From an uncultured Bacilli bacterium (GTDB lineage: Bacteria > Bacillota_I > Bacilli_A > RF39 > UBA660), in assembly GCA_934102335.1 (NCBI GenBank), contig CAKOSP010000002.1, positions 128,203 through 192,202 of the forward strand: a DNA stretch of 64,000 bases, read 5' to 3'. This document shows positions 43,460 through 52,771 of this stretch, in pieces (position 1 is the stretch's first letter; each line of letters begins with the position of its first letter). The notes under the pieces are model-generated. The model was given only the letters and a program-made list of their open reading frames with translations. It was not told where the DNA came from and searched no databases. The translations under genes and the position numbers were made by a program.

Positions 43460-44509
43460 TTAAGATTTAGTAAATGTTAAATTAGCACTCATGGTTTTAC
43501 CTGCATTACCATTTTGATTAGCATCATAGTTTTTAAAAGTCGCTGTTACTTCCCATGTATCAGTAGTAGTGGCACCAGCTGCAGCTGTAATAGTGTTAGA
43601 ATTAACATTTATAGTTCCGGATGCTGTAGTCATATCCTTAGTAAGTACTGTTGTGCCATTCTTCTTTATAATTATTTGTATTTCGGGTTTTACATAACCA
43701 GGTCCAACGTATTCAGATTGTGTTTTAGAAATCATTGGATACACAACTTCATTAGTAAAGGTACCCGCAAGCACTGGCACTATTTGTAAATAAACACTTG
43801 AAAACGTAGTTGGCGCACTTAAAGTAAATGACGACGTATTTTCATTTGCTAACGTTGTAGTGGTGCCTGAACTTGTTTCGCCTATTAAAACTGTTCCCTT
43901 TGGCATTTTAATTGTTTTATATGTGCCTGCAGTCAAAGTTGATGATCCTACAGTAGAAACTGGAATGGTAATATTAGCAACACTAGTACTTGGCTTACCA
44001 TTTAGAGTTATAGTTCCATCGTCATTATATGTATATGTAAGTCCATTGGATGTTTGACTAGTTCCTTGTAGAGAGCTGCTACATAAGATAAGATTTGGAG
44101 ATACAGTTCCATTACTTCCATCTTGTGTTGGATCGCATCCAGTTGTTGATACAGTATAAACAAAGTTATTTGATACGACATTTATTTTAGCAGTATATGT
44201 ATAAGTAGATGCTGATTCACTTTTGGCTTTTAATTGTACATTACAACTTTTTGTAGCGGTTATATCATTACCTGCTGGAGCAAAATTAACTTGATTAGCA
44301 CTTAAAGTAATGTTATCACAGGTTCCGAATGTTAAATTGTCCACTGTTTTTGATGTTACGCTTAAGCTAGTAGTTGATCCTGTTCCCACCACTGCGGCAA
44401 AATATGCATATGTTGCTCCAATAGCTCCTAGCGTAATTAAAGCAACTGTTAAAGCAATAATCATAGCTTTTTTATTCATTTTAAATTCAGCATTATTATT
44501 TGAATCCAT
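43460..44509 (-). CDS. secreted camelysin/TasA-like protein, large
   Basis: A 349-residue secreted protein. After a 12-residue polar start, MNKKAMIIALTVALITLGAI leads into GATYAYFAAVVGTGSTT, the signal form of SipW-processed proteins (camelysin/TasA type: hydrophobic helix, then ATYAYF). The mature protein is Thr-, Ser- and Val-rich with strand repeats and few charged residues, as in fibre or surface proteins. It shares GTGSTT and TVSTKTVDNLT-like blocks with the next gene, so the two are paralogues. A SipW peptidase is encoded 10 kb away. Confidence 0.78.
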   Translation of the reverse strand: MDSNNNAEFKMNKKAMIIALTVALITLGAIGATYAYFAAVVGTGSTTSLSVTSKTVDNLTFGTCDNITLSANQVNFAPAGNDITATKSCNVQLKAKSESASTYTYTAKINVVSNNFVYTVSTTGCDPTQDGSNGTVSPNLILCSSSLQGTSQTSNGLTYTYNDDGTITLNGKPSTSVANITIPVSTVGSSTLTAGTYKTIKMPKGTVLIGETSSGTTTTLANENTSSFTLSAPTTFSSVYLQIVPVLAGTFTNEVVYPMISKTQSEYVGPGYVKPEIQIIIKKNGTTVLTKDMTTASGTINVNSNTITAAAGATTTDTWEVTATFKNYDANQNGNAGKTMSANLTFTKS

Positions 44510-44564
44510 ATATTATACCTCACTATTCTAATACAATTATAAAGTATTATGAATATCTTTTCAA

Positions 44565-44593
44565 GAAAAAAATTGAGTGGTAACACTCAATTT
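44565..44593 (-). terminator. terminator of the small SipW-type substrate gene
   Basis: AAATTGAGTG / CACTCAATTT with a 4-base loop and T-rich tail on the minus strand. Confidence 0.8.
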
Positions 44594-44612
44594 CAATTTT
44601 AATTTACTTTTA

Positions 44613-45248
44613 TTAACATGCTACTGTTTCAAATACAATTTGACCAGTAAATAATTCTTGACCAGCTAATGAAGATTGATCAACAGTTGCTGAATTTAAG
44701 AATGATAAATTAGCTGTATAAGTTGTTGTTACACCAGAAGCACTATAAGTTGTTGCTTGAATAGATTGTTTTGAGCATAATACTTTTGAACTTCCTGCAG
44801 CTAAAGTTGTTACATCTACAGCATTTGCACAAGTTGTTGATCCAGTCTTAACTGTAGCTGTTAAAGTTTTAGCAGCTTGGGCAGTTAAGTTGTTTTTAGT
44901 TGCTTTTAAACTAATATTATAACAATATTTTGATACATTAGTAGTTGAAACGTCATTTCTTGGAATTAATTTTACAGAAGGAGTTACTGAGTTGCTAGCT
45001 ACGTATGTGTCTGAGCTTCCTTTTGCCATGTTAGTTTGCGTTAGTGTCAAAGTTAATGCACTACCGGCTGTATATGTTAAGTTATCTACTGTTTTTGTTG
45101 ATACTGTTACATTTGTTGTTGATCCAGTTCCGATTTTTGCTGCGAAGTATGCATATGTTGCTCCTAATGTTCCCATTACTAATACAGCAACTAAAATTCC
45201 AGCAATTATAACGCTTTTTCTACTACTATTATTTTCTTGATTTTCCAT
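44613..45248 (-). CDS. secreted camelysin/TasA-like protein, small
   Basis: A 211-residue secreted protein. The signal helix (SVIIAGILVAVLVMGTLGAT) runs into YAYFAAKIGTGSTTNVTV, the SipW-substrate signature. The mature chain is almost all Thr, Ser, Ala and Val with four cysteines (KYCYN, TTCAN, VLCSK, ETVAC), which could form two disulfides. It is paralogous to the preceding gene. A membrane-anchored thioredoxin-like gene lies next upstream on the same strand and may handle these disulfides (inference). Codon use is regular, hinting at high expression. Confidence 0.78.
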   Translation of the reverse strand: MENQENNSSRKSVIIAGILVAVLVMGTLGATYAYFAAKIGTGSTTNVTVSTKTVDNLTYTAGSALTLTLTQTNMAKGSSDTYVASNSVTPSVKLIPRNDVSTTNVSKYCYNISLKATKNNLTAQAAKTLTATVKTGSTTCANAVDVTTLAAGSSKVLCSKQSIQATTYSASGVTTTYTANLSFLNSATVDQSSLAGQELFTGQIVFETVAC

Positions 45249-45330
45249 AATACTATCCTTTCTATTTTATAATTACATTATAAACTATGTGGTTATGGTT
45301 TTCAAGATATAAATTAAAAGTTTGTCAAAT

Positions 45331-45356
45331 AAAAAAGTTATATTTCTATAACTTTT
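45331..45356 (-). terminator. terminator of the thioredoxin-like gene
   Basis: AAAAGTTATA / TATAACTTTT with a 4-base loop and T run on the minus strand. Confidence 0.75.
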
Positions 45357-45963
45357 AGTTTTCTTTTCTGTTAGAAAAGATTAAAGCAGCGGTTCCACCT
45401 ATAACAACTACTAGTATTCCTGCTACGATTAATCCGTCATATTTACCTTTAGTTGATTTTTGTTCTTCCGTAGCTGTAATTGTATCTCCGTCAATACCTT
45501 CTTGTTCGCACGCTTCACTTAAACTTTCAATTGTGTAGTCTTTGTTTTTAGCATATTTTGCAACAATATCTTTATAGTCTTTATTTTGGTATTCACTTAA
45601 AGCTTTTTCTACTAGTTCATCTCCAGTTTTAGATCCAAAGCCAGCAGTAGTATATGAATCACCAATTACTATATATGGAACACCATCAGCAGATTCATTG
45701 AAATATTCTGCTACATCATTCATTAATGTTTTATTACTTGAATTATTCCATACTTCATAAGCCTTTACTTCAAAATAATCGCTATATTTGCTTGCATTAT
45801 TATAAAAATAAGTTAATGCATCATAACAATGTTTGCATCCATGTCCTCTAAATATATAGATTGTTACTTTTTTATGATCAGTAACTTTTGGTAATTCTAT
45901 AGCTTTAACATTAGTTAAAAATATACTTGCAACAATTGCAATTGATAATAAAATCTTTTTCAT
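45355..45963 (-). CDS. membrane-anchored extracytoplasmic thioredoxin-like protein
   Basis: A 202-residue protein. It has a signal sequence (residues 1-21), a thioredoxin-like domain with the redox motif CKHC (Cys43 and Cys46, in FRGHGCKHCYDAL) and the cis-Pro loop DGVPYIVIG, then a C-terminal helix (about 176-194) ending in a basic NRKEN. The domain therefore faces outside. The likely role is thiol-disulfide exchange on secreted proteins. It lies upstream of the two SipW-type substrate genes on the same strand but has its own terminator. Confidence 0.85.
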   Translation of the reverse strand: MKKILLSIAIVASIFLTNVKAIELPKVTDHKKVTIYIFRGHGCKHCYDALTYFYNNASKYSDYFEVKAYEVWNNSSNKTLMNDVAEYFNESADGVPYIVIGDSYTTAGFGSKTGDELVEKALSEYQNKDYKDIVAKYAKNKDYTIESLSEACEQEGIDGDTITATEEQKSTKGKYDGLIVAGILVVVIGGTAALIFSNRKEN

Positions 45964-46011
45964 AATACCTCCAATGTCTTAATTATAACTCAAAATAACC
46001 TTGTTTTTCAA

Positions 46012-46034
46012 TAAAAAACATGAGCATTGCTCAT
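46012..46034 (-). terminator. terminator of the S41 protease gene
   Basis: ATGAGCA / TGCTCAT hairpin followed on the minus strand by GTTTTTTATT. Confidence 0.65.
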
Positions 46035-46035
46035 A

Positions 46036-47247
46036 TTATTTTAATAAATCTATTGCTTTTTGTAGTTGAGTATCTGTAATAGCAACTATGTTGCCTGATT
46101 CATCTTTTGTGATATCTAATTCCACCTCATAATCTGGCATCATCCCCACTTTGTCTATACATTTGCCATTAGGTCTTAACCATTTTGCTGAAGTATATTT
46201 TGCCAATGTTTTATCTGATAATGTAACTGTTTGCTGTACTTTCCCTTTTCCATAACTTTTAGTGCCTACTAAGGTTGCATTATAACTGTCTTTTAATGCA
46301 GCGGCAAGTATTTCAGAAGCAGATGCACTATCATTATTAATCACTACAATTATTGGATAGTCTCTGGCTTCGCTAGTTTTGTCAGTAATTGTTTTTGTTC
46401 CATTTTTGTTTTCTAAACTATAAATAACTTTATTTTCCTGTAAAAATAGTGAGGCTATTTGTTCTGCTTGAGTTAAATATCCTCCCGTATTATCTCTAAC
46501 ATCGATAATAAGTTTTTCCATGCCTTGTGCTTCTAAATCTTTTAAGGCATCATTAAATTGATCATAAACCGTATTTGAAAATATTGATATATATATGTAA
46601 CCTATTTTGGTGTTTTCTATTAAATTATAACTAAGCGCTGGTACGAATAAATCTGCAGTTTTAATGGTAAATTCTTTATCCTCATTATTTCTATTTACCA
46701 CCATTTTTACTTCTTCTAAATTCTGATTTTTAATTAACGTTACTATTTCACTAGCATTTTTACTTGTTACATCCACATCATTGATTTTTATAATTTCATC
46801 ATCAATTTGTAATCCACTATTTTGTGCTGGAGAATTTTTAGTAATACCAATTATTTTTCTTCCTTCAATAGTAATTCCTATTCCTTTATATGTTCCTTCC
46901 AATTTTTCTGCCAAAGACTCAGCTTGATTTTCATTCATATAAGTTGTATATGAATCTCCCAAATAATTTAACATAGCATTTAAAGCTGCATCTACCATTT
47001 CTTGTTTGTTAACATCTTCATAATATCCTGATACTACTGATGAATAGACATTTAAGAACTCTTTTAGGTTGTCATCTTCTAGTAATTCAGAATATGACAT
47101 ACCATCTTTATTTTTATATCCATTATTTACTATTACACCTGTGGCAATAGCTGAGGTGATCGCTGTTACAAAAATTATTATAATTACATGTAATAAACTA
47201 AAACCACTACCTGATGTAAATGTTTTTTTAGTTTTATTTTCTTTCAT
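46036..47247 (-). CDS. S41 carboxy-terminal processing protease
   Basis: A 403-residue membrane-anchored serine protease. One helix (about residues 18-41) anchors it; the rest is outside. A PDZ domain lies at about 115-195 (GIGITIEGRKIIGITKNSPA, then LQIDDEIIKIND). The catalytic part has DVRDNTGGYLTQAEQIA, NNDSASASEILAAAL with the nucleophile Ser near 307 and GTKSYGKGKVQQ with the general-base Lys near 333. It processes or removes exported proteins from their C-terminal ends. Close to the surface-protein genes. Confidence 0.94.
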   Translation of the reverse strand: MKENKTKKTFTSGSGFSLLHVIIIIFVTAITSAIATGVIVNNGYKNKDGMSYSELLEDDNLKEFLNVYSSVVSGYYEDVNKQEMVDAALNAMLNYLGDSYTTYMNENQAESLAEKLEGTYKGIGITIEGRKIIGITKNSPAQNSGLQIDDEIIKINDVDVTSKNASEIVTLIKNQNLEEVKMVVNRNNEDKEFTIKTADLFVPALSYNLIENTKIGYIYISIFSNTVYDQFNDALKDLEAQGMEKLIIDVRDNTGGYLTQAEQIASLFLQENKVIYSLENKNGTKTITDKTSEARDYPIIVVINNDSASASEILAAALKDSYNATLVGTKSYGKGKVQQTVTLSDKTLAKYTSAKWLRPNGKCIDKVGMMPDYEVELDITKDESGNIVAITDTQLQKAIDLLK

Positions 47248-47306
47248 AGTATCACCTTAATTTTAGTTTAGCATAAGGCAAAAAAAAAAGAAAGCTTTAG
47301 ATTAAA

Positions 47307-47810
47307 TTATAAACCTAATTCGCTTCTTATACTGTCAAGTCCCTCGATATATTTGTTAATTTTACCATTTTTAATTTTTAATAATGTAAATTCTTTAAAT
47401 GCCAGTTCTTCTATTTTAGTGGCTTTAGGATTACTTTCTTCTTGGGCTACGTAATCTTTATTTAAAGTATTTGCTAAATCACATGTATAAATTGGCAGTG
47501 ATTTTTCATTTTCTGAATACTTACTAGCAATTGTTGAATAAATTGGTGATTGTATATCTTCACTATTATATACAATTACATAATAAGTTTCATCTGATTT
47601 ATTTAGCATTGTACCCACTGTTACTTTAGAATAATCTATTTGACCTTCTGTAACGTTTTCGGTTGTATCAATTTTAGTCTTTTTAACAATATTTTTTGTA
47701 AAAAAGTAAATTCCTAAAACAAAAGCTATTACTATAATTAAAATAACTATAAATCTAATTATTTCTTCTTGTTCTTCTGTTCTATATTTTGGTATTTTAT
47801 TTTTTTTCAT
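47307..47810 (-). CDS. membrane-anchored thioredoxin-fold-like protein without redox cysteines
   Basis: A 167-residue protein with one helix at about residues 18-38 and an outer domain. The strand order (ETYYVIVYNSED, then LPIYTCDLANTLNKDY, EFTLLKIKNGKINKYIEG) follows a thioredoxin-like fold, but there is no CxxC and the cis-Pro is missing (EFTLL). It could be a non-catalytic binding protein. The fold call is inference. It lies between the S41 protease and a TetR gene on the same strand. Confidence 0.65.
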   Translation of the reverse strand: MKKNKIPKYRTEEQEEIIRFIVILIIVIAFVLGIYFFTKNIVKKTKIDTTENVTEGQIDYSKVTVGTMLNKSDETYYVIVYNSEDIQSPIYSTIASKYSENEKSLPIYTCDLANTLNKDYVAQEESNPKATKIEELAFKEFTLLKIKNGKINKYIEGLDSIRSELGL

Positions 47811-47840
47811 AATTCCTCCTAGTTATTATTATATCATAAT

Positions 47841-48392
47841 TTATTGCTTTGTAAGACTTTTATACATTTTTACAATTTTAACAAGTATTTCTTGACTATC
47901 TACTTTAATGTCATTCGTTGCTATTAAAGTTGCCAATCCATTTGCACATAACCACATATTTATAAACAATTCTTTAGCGTCATTAAAACTTAAATTTTGT
48001 TTATTGACTAAATTAATTATCGTAGATTGGTTCCACTTTTCATCTAAAACATTATTTATTTCTTTCCATTTTAAATTGTTTGATAAAAACAAGCTTATAA
48101 ATAAATTTTTATATTCTTGGGCAAACTCCACATATGCTATGCATAACGTTAATAATGCTTTTTTGTTATCAACTCTACTATTAATGAATTCATCGTACTG
48201 GCGATATATTTCTTTATAAACATCTTCTTTTATTTCGTCCATCGATTTATAAACTCTATATAAAGGCTTTGTTGATATACCTAGTTCCTTTGCAAGACCT
48301 CTTGCATTAAGTGAGTTCCATCCCGTTTTATTAACAATTTTTACTGCCCCTTTTACAACATTATCTTTTGATAATTCAATTAATGTAGCCAT
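47841..48392 (-). CDS. TetR/AcrR-family regulator
   Basis: A 183-residue regulator. NVVKGAVKIVNKTGWNSLNA, ARGLAKELGISTKPLYRVYK and SMDEIKEDVYKEIYR form a TetR-type DNA-binding domain. The ligand domain is helical with YKNLFISLFLSNN. The order of helices is standard; the ligand is unknown. It lies 30 bases upstream of the thioredoxin-like gene and may control it. Confidence 0.85.
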   Translation of the reverse strand: MATLIELSKDNVVKGAVKIVNKTGWNSLNARGLAKELGISTKPLYRVYKSMDEIKEDVYKEIYRQYDEFINSRVDNKKALLTLCIAYVEFAQEYKNLFISLFLSNNLKWKEINNVLDEKWNQSTIINLVNKQNLSFNDAKELFINMWLCANGLATLIATNDIKVDSQEILVKIVKMYKSLTKQ

Positions 48393-48450
48393 GGCTTTCC
48401 TCCTTATGGTAACTTACGTTTTTATTATATCATAATTCCAATTTTTGTCA

Positions 48451-48474
48451 AAAATAAAAGAGCTTAAGCTCTTT
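48451..48474 (-). terminator. terminator of the zinc-ribbon membrane gene
   Basis: AAAGAGCTT / AAGCTCTTT palindrome with a T-rich tail on the minus strand, overlapping the stop codon. Confidence 0.65.
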
Positions 48475-48925
48475 CAAAATTCACGTCGCAGTATATAGTA
48501 TATTCGTTTCCTAATACATCTTTATAAGTACATTCGCAATCTTCAGTTCCAGGTTCACAATCACATATTGCCTTACTGCATCTATCAATATAAGTAGATG
48601 GCTCATATGCTCCCCATTCTTTAGCAAATGCCATTATAAATGCTATTAATGATCCAATAGTTATTACCTTTAACACAGCTATTATAATACCGGCAATAGC
48701 TAGTCCTTTTCCATCTTCATCTGTATTTTTATTTATTTGGGAAATACCAATAATCCCAAGTATAATTGGGGTTATGGTTAGAAAAAAAGATGCTATAAAT
48801 CCAGCTAAACAAGCCCCATTGGTTTTTTTCATTGGTTTATTTACTTTTTCTGTACTTTTTCCACAATTTGTACAAAATTTGCTTCCTTCTGATAATTCTT
48901 TTCCACAATTACTACAATATTTCAT
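48464..48925 (-). CDS. zinc-ribbon protein with DUF4190-type membrane part
   Basis: A 153-residue protein. The zinc ribbon has CSNCGK and CTNCGK (residues 4-22). It is followed by two helices (about 40-62 and 73-100) separated by GISQINKNTDEDGKGLAIAG, typical of DUF4190. The tail has a Cys cluster (DRCSKAICDCEPGTEDCECT) that could hold disulfides outside. Such proteins are membrane sensors or scaffolds of unknown task. It lies 11 bases downstream of pheT and may be co-transcribed. Confidence 0.8.
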   Translation of the reverse strand: MKYCSNCGKELSEGSKFCTNCGKSTEKVNKPMKKTNGACLAGFIASFFLTITPIILGIIGISQINKNTDEDGKGLAIAGIIIAVLKVITIGSLIAFIMAFAKEWGAYEPSTYIDRCSKAICDCEPGTEDCECTYKDVLGNEYTIYCDVNFERA

Positions 48926-48936
48926 TTTAACTCCTT

Positions 48937-51264
48937 TTATTCTACTATTGACAAATTATTATCTTTTATATGAGATATAAATCTTTCTTTAAACTTTTGC
49001 AAATCAGTTTGCTCTAAAGTTTTAGTGTTACTTCCAACTGTATATCTTATTGTATATTTATTATCATATATAGATACCAATTCAAGTTTTTTTATCAAAT
49101 TACTTTTAAAATTTTCTAAAACTTCTTTTAAAGCGTTATACTTTTCACCTTTATTTAAAATAACAGTGTAATCTAAAGTAACAACAGGATATTTGCTTAT
49201 ATCTTTTGCCAATATTTTATTATAATTAACGTTTACCCATTTATCAAAATCAATATCAATGCAGATAATAGATTTTTTCTTAGCAATTTTATTGGTTATA
49301 GATTTTTTTAATACATTTATTGTACCCGTTATTTCATTTTCTAGATTAATATTTTTGCTTAAAGTCTTTTCATAATAATCTTTTACTTCTTCATTATTCG
49401 TAAAATCAACTATAGCGTTTTTCTGATTATTATATATATAGTATACTATATTTTTAGCCTCTGTATATATCTTTTCTAAGTTTTTTTCATCATCTGCAAG
49501 AATTATGCTTAATACTCTTTTATTTTCATTATTTTTAATAATAGTTCCAATCTCAAAAATTTTAAATGAACTAAAATTCTTAAAATTTAATTTCACAATA
49601 TTTAATAAAGAAAAACTTAAATCATCTCTTAAAATATTATTTTCGGTTTTTCCTAGTAATTTAACACCCTCTTTTTCAATATTTAATTCTTTTAATAGTG
49701 TTGAGTCATACCATATATAACTATTTACTTCGTTCATATCGTATTTTTCTGCTAAAAGTTTTTTAACGTTATACTCTTGAGAAAATACATTTTCAAGTTC
49801 AGTACTAATTAAATCAAGTTTTAAAGCTTTTGGGGTAAAGTTTTCAAGACCATATAATCTAGCTAATTCTTCAATTAAATCTTGTTCTATGTTAATATCT
49901 TTACTATGTCTAAAAGTAGGAACATCTACTTCATAATAGTCATCTTTTACTGTAACTTTAAACTCTATTTTTTCTAACAATTCTTTTACTAAAGTATCAG
50001 TTAAACTATCACCCATGTATTTTTTTAAAGTGCTTTTTTTCAAATTAATTGTAATAGGTTCTAATTTTTGGGGATATATATCTGTTAAATTACTTTCAAG
50101 CGTCATATCAGGATTTTGATCTTTTAATAATTTGGCAAATCTTTTAGAGGCAATTATTGCCAGATTTGGATCAAGTGATTTTTCATATCTAGCACTTGCT
50201 TCAGTTCTTAATCCTAAAGCTACTGCAGTTTTTCTAATTGATCCAGCATTAAATGTTGCACTTTCTAAAAATATTGAATCAGTATCATCTAATATCTCAC
50301 TATCTAATCCACCCATAACGCCTGCAATACCAAAATATTTATCATCATTTTTTATCATTAACATGTCTTTGGTTAATTTTCTTTCAATGCCATCCAAAGT
50401 TTTATAAGTGTCATTATCTTTAGCTTTACCAACTTCTATTTTTTTTACAACTCTTGAATCAAATGCATGCATTGGTTGGCCTAACTCTAACATAACATAA
50501 TTTGTTAAATCTACTAATAATGAGATTGAACGCATTCCAGCATAATATAAAAATATTTGCATATCAAGTGGGGTTTCATTATTTTTAATATTGCCAATTT
50601 TCAAACCACAATATCTGTAACATAATGTTGGATCTGTAATCTTAATATCTAAATCTTTTTTATCATTTGGTACATCTAAGGTATCTAAAGGAAGTAACTC
50701 ATGATTTGTTATGGCAGCGACTTCTCTGGCTATACCATAATGTCCCCATAAATCAGGTCTATTGGTTAGAGATTTATTATCTATTTCTACAATTATATCT
50801 TCAATAGGTAAGTACTCTTTTATATCCATTCCAATCGGAGCATTTTTTGGAAGTTCAATAATTCCTGAGTGGTCATCGCCTATTCCTAATTCTTTTTTAC
50901 TACAGCACATTCCATTAGATACTATACCTCTTAAAGGTATTGCAGTAATTTCAAAACCATCAATATGTCCACCCACTTTAATAAAAGCTGTTTTTAATCC
51001 TACCCTTACATTAGGAGCTCCACAAACTACTTGAACTAAATCTTTTTCTCCACAATCAACTTGTAAAACATGCATATGGTCACTATCCGGATGTTCTTCG
51101 CATTTTTTTATTTCTGCTACAACCACATTATCAATTTGCTTGCCTACTTCTTTTACATCTTCGACTTCTGCGGTTCTTATCGTAAATAAATCCCAAGTTT
51201 TTAACCAGTCAATTGTTTCACTATCTTTTAAATATTTTTTTAATCTATTACATGAAATTAACAT
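48937..51264 (-). CDS. pheT: phenylalanyl-tRNA synthetase beta chain
   Basis: Pairs with PheS as an alpha2-beta2 enzyme that charges tRNA-Phe. 775 residues in the usual order: tRNA-binding EMAP domain (VVAEIKKCEEHPDSDHMHVL), B3/4 editing region (GIAREVAAITNHELLPLDTL), B5, the core (DLIEELARLYGL) and the C-terminal anticodon-binding FDX-ACB domain (PVVTLDYTVILNKGEKY). It starts nine bases after pheS. The two form an operon behind a phenylalanine T-box. Confidence 0.98.
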   Translation of the reverse strand: MLISCNRLKKYLKDSETIDWLKTWDLFTIRTAEVEDVKEVGKQIDNVVVAEIKKCEEHPDSDHMHVLQVDCGEKDLVQVVCGAPNVRVGLKTAFIKVGGHIDGFEITAIPLRGIVSNGMCCSKKELGIGDDHSGIIELPKNAPIGMDIKEYLPIEDIIVEIDNKSLTNRPDLWGHYGIAREVAAITNHELLPLDTLDVPNDKKDLDIKITDPTLCYRYCGLKIGNIKNNETPLDMQIFLYYAGMRSISLLVDLTNYVMLELGQPMHAFDSRVVKKIEVGKAKDNDTYKTLDGIERKLTKDMLMIKNDDKYFGIAGVMGGLDSEILDDTDSIFLESATFNAGSIRKTAVALGLRTEASARYEKSLDPNLAIIASKRFAKLLKDQNPDMTLESNLTDIYPQKLEPITINLKKSTLKKYMGDSLTDTLVKELLEKIEFKVTVKDDYYEVDVPTFRHSKDINIEQDLIEELARLYGLENFTPKALKLDLISTELENVFSQEYNVKKLLAEKYDMNEVNSYIWYDSTLLKELNIEKEGVKLLGKTENNILRDDLSFSLLNIVKLNFKNFSSFKIFEIGTIIKNNENKRVLSIILADDEKNLEKIYTEAKNIVYYIYNNQKNAIVDFTNNEEVKDYYEKTLSKNINLENEITGTINVLKKSITNKIAKKKSIICIDIDFDKWVNVNYNKILAKDISKYPVVTLDYTVILNKGEKYNALKEVLENFKSNLIKKLELVSIYDNKYTIRYTVGSNTKTLEQTDLQKFKERFISHIKDNNLSIVE

Positions 51265-51273
51265 TTTAACCTC

Positions 51274-52281
51274 CTAATTTATTTTGAAATTTTCTAGATA
51301 TCTAATATCGCCTGAATTTAATACTCTTATATCGTTTATTTTATATTTCATCATTGCTAATCTTGTCAAACCAATTCCAAAAGCAAATCCAGTATATTTT
51401 TCTGGATCTATTCCACCAGCTTTTAAAACATTAGGGTGTACCATACCACCTGGTATTAATTCAATCCAACCCTCGTTTTTACATGTTGGGCATCCTTTAC
51501 CACCACAAATGGTACAGCTTATATCCATTTCATAGCTTGGTTCAGTAAATGGGAAAAAACCTGGTCTTAGTCTAACCTTGATTTCTTGTTTTAAGACCTC
51601 ACTTAAGACTTGTTGCATTACATACATTAGATTTTCTATAGAAACATTTTCATCAATTACCATACCTTCAAGTTGAAAGAAAGTGTTTTCATGATTAGCA
51701 TCTAAATCTTCATTTCTAAAAGTTCTTCCCGGAGCGCAAACCCTAAGTGGTGCACCATATTTTTCCATAGCATGAATTTGATTGTCACTTGTTTGTGTTC
51801 TAAGAAGCATACCATTATCTAAATAATAAGTATCTTGCATATCTCTTGCTGGGTGATCTTTTGGAATATTCAAAGCTTCGAAATTATAATATTCACTTTC
51901 CATCTCTGGACCGGTTACTACAGTAAATCCCATACGTTTTAATATGTCAGTTACTTCTTTAGCAACAATTGTTACTGGATGTAAAGAGCCAATTTTACTG
52001 GTACATGGTAAAGTATCATCAAATTCTATAGTTGTAAGATTGCTTAAATTTTCTATTGCTTCAGTAAATAAATTTTCTATTTGTTGTTTGGTTTTATTAA
52101 GAAGTGGTCCGCATTTTTTCTTATCTTCAATTTCCATATTTTTTAATTCACTTAAATAAGTGTTAAGTAAACTAGTTTTACCTAAAGTTTTAGATTTTAA
52201 ATTAAGTATGTCTGCTTCTTTTGTAAGAAGTTTTAATTCTTTTTCTGTTTGTAATAATAGATCATTTAGTTTTTCTTCCAT
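51274..52281 (-). CDS. pheS: phenylalanyl-tRNA synthetase alpha chain
   Basis: The catalytic chain of PheRS, class II. N-terminal coiled coil, then SLHPVTIVAKEVTDILKRMG, GPEMESEYYNFEALNIPKDH, RTFRNEDLDANHENTFFQLE (motif 2) and AFGIGLTRLAM (motif 3). A Cys pair (CTICGGKGCPTC) is present in the middle. 335 residues from the start at 52281, which follows AGGAGGAAAA. Controlled by the T-box directly upstream. Confidence 0.98.
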   Translation of the reverse strand: MEEKLNDLLLQTEKELKLLTKEADILNLKSKTLGKTSLLNTYLSELKNMEIEDKKKCGPLLNKTKQQIENLFTEAIENLSNLTTIEFDDTLPCTSKIGSLHPVTIVAKEVTDILKRMGFTVVTGPEMESEYYNFEALNIPKDHPARDMQDTYYLDNGMLLRTQTSDNQIHAMEKYGAPLRVCAPGRTFRNEDLDANHENTFFQLEGMVIDENVSIENLMYVMQQVLSEVLKQEIKVRLRPGFFPFTEPSYEMDISCTICGGKGCPTCKNEGWIELIPGGMVHPNVLKAGGIDPEKYTGFAFGIGLTRLAMMKYKINDIRVLNSGDIRYLENFKIN

Positions 52282-52289
52282 TTTTCCTC

Positions 52290-52512
52290 CTAAAATAAAA
52301 ATCATAAATTAAAGCAAGGACGAGACGAACCCGCGGTACCACCTTAATTTATGATTATTCATACACTTTTAACTTTAACGGGTTAATCCGCTATTTATTC
52401 CCTATTTGAAATTCATTTTACAAAATATTATAATCTTACACCCAATGATTACTCTCTTTAAATACTTTAGTAAAACTACTTAGAATAGTTCTTCATAAAT
52501 AATTACGCTTAT
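52290..52512 (-). promoter_or_regulatory. T-box leader (phenylalanine) of pheST
   Basis: On the minus strand: CTAAGTAGTT, AAAGAGAGTAATCATTGGGTG (distal stem I), then ATGAATTTCAAATAGGG with a TTC or TTT specifier, both Phe codons. The core AAGGTGGTACCGCGGG is at about 52334-52350. The terminator pairs AATCATAAATTAAGG with CTTTAATTTATGATT followed by T runs. Confidence 0.93.
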
Positions 52513-52541
52513 ATTCTAACAACTTTCTAATAAATTATCAA
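52513..52541 (-). promoter_or_regulatory. promoter of the pheST T-box transcript
   Basis: TTGATA (52536-52541), 17-base spacer, TAGAAT (52513-52518). Confidence 0.65.
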
Positions 52542-52546
52542 GTATT

Positions 52547-52771
52547 TTATAATCTAATAAGCTCTTTTAATATTTTTTTGTCTTCAACTATATTTATATA
52601 TTGTTCTTGACCTTCTTCTTCAGTTGTTAAAAATATTAAGTCATTTGGATTAATTTTTTTATTATTATCAACAGCAAATGCTAAGTAGTATTCTTTTTTA
52701 CTATATTTGAAAACTTTTAAAATTAAATAATTTTTATCATTTTCTAGATGCATTATACTATTTAATTTCAT
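52547..52771 (-). CDS. small protein, possibly DUF1292-like
   Basis: A 74-residue soluble protein. MHLENDKNYLILKVFKYSKK, EYYLAFAV and NDLIFLTTEEEGQEQYINIV look like a small beta protein similar in style to DUF1292, but the match is too weak to be sure. The start at 52771 has TTGGTGAT upstream and overlaps the coiled-coil gene by 14 bases, so it is translated with that gene. Confidence 0.65.
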   Translation of the reverse strand: MKLNSIMHLENDKNYLILKVFKYSKKEYYLAFAVDNNKKINPNDLIFLTTEEEGQEQYINIVEDKKILKELIRL

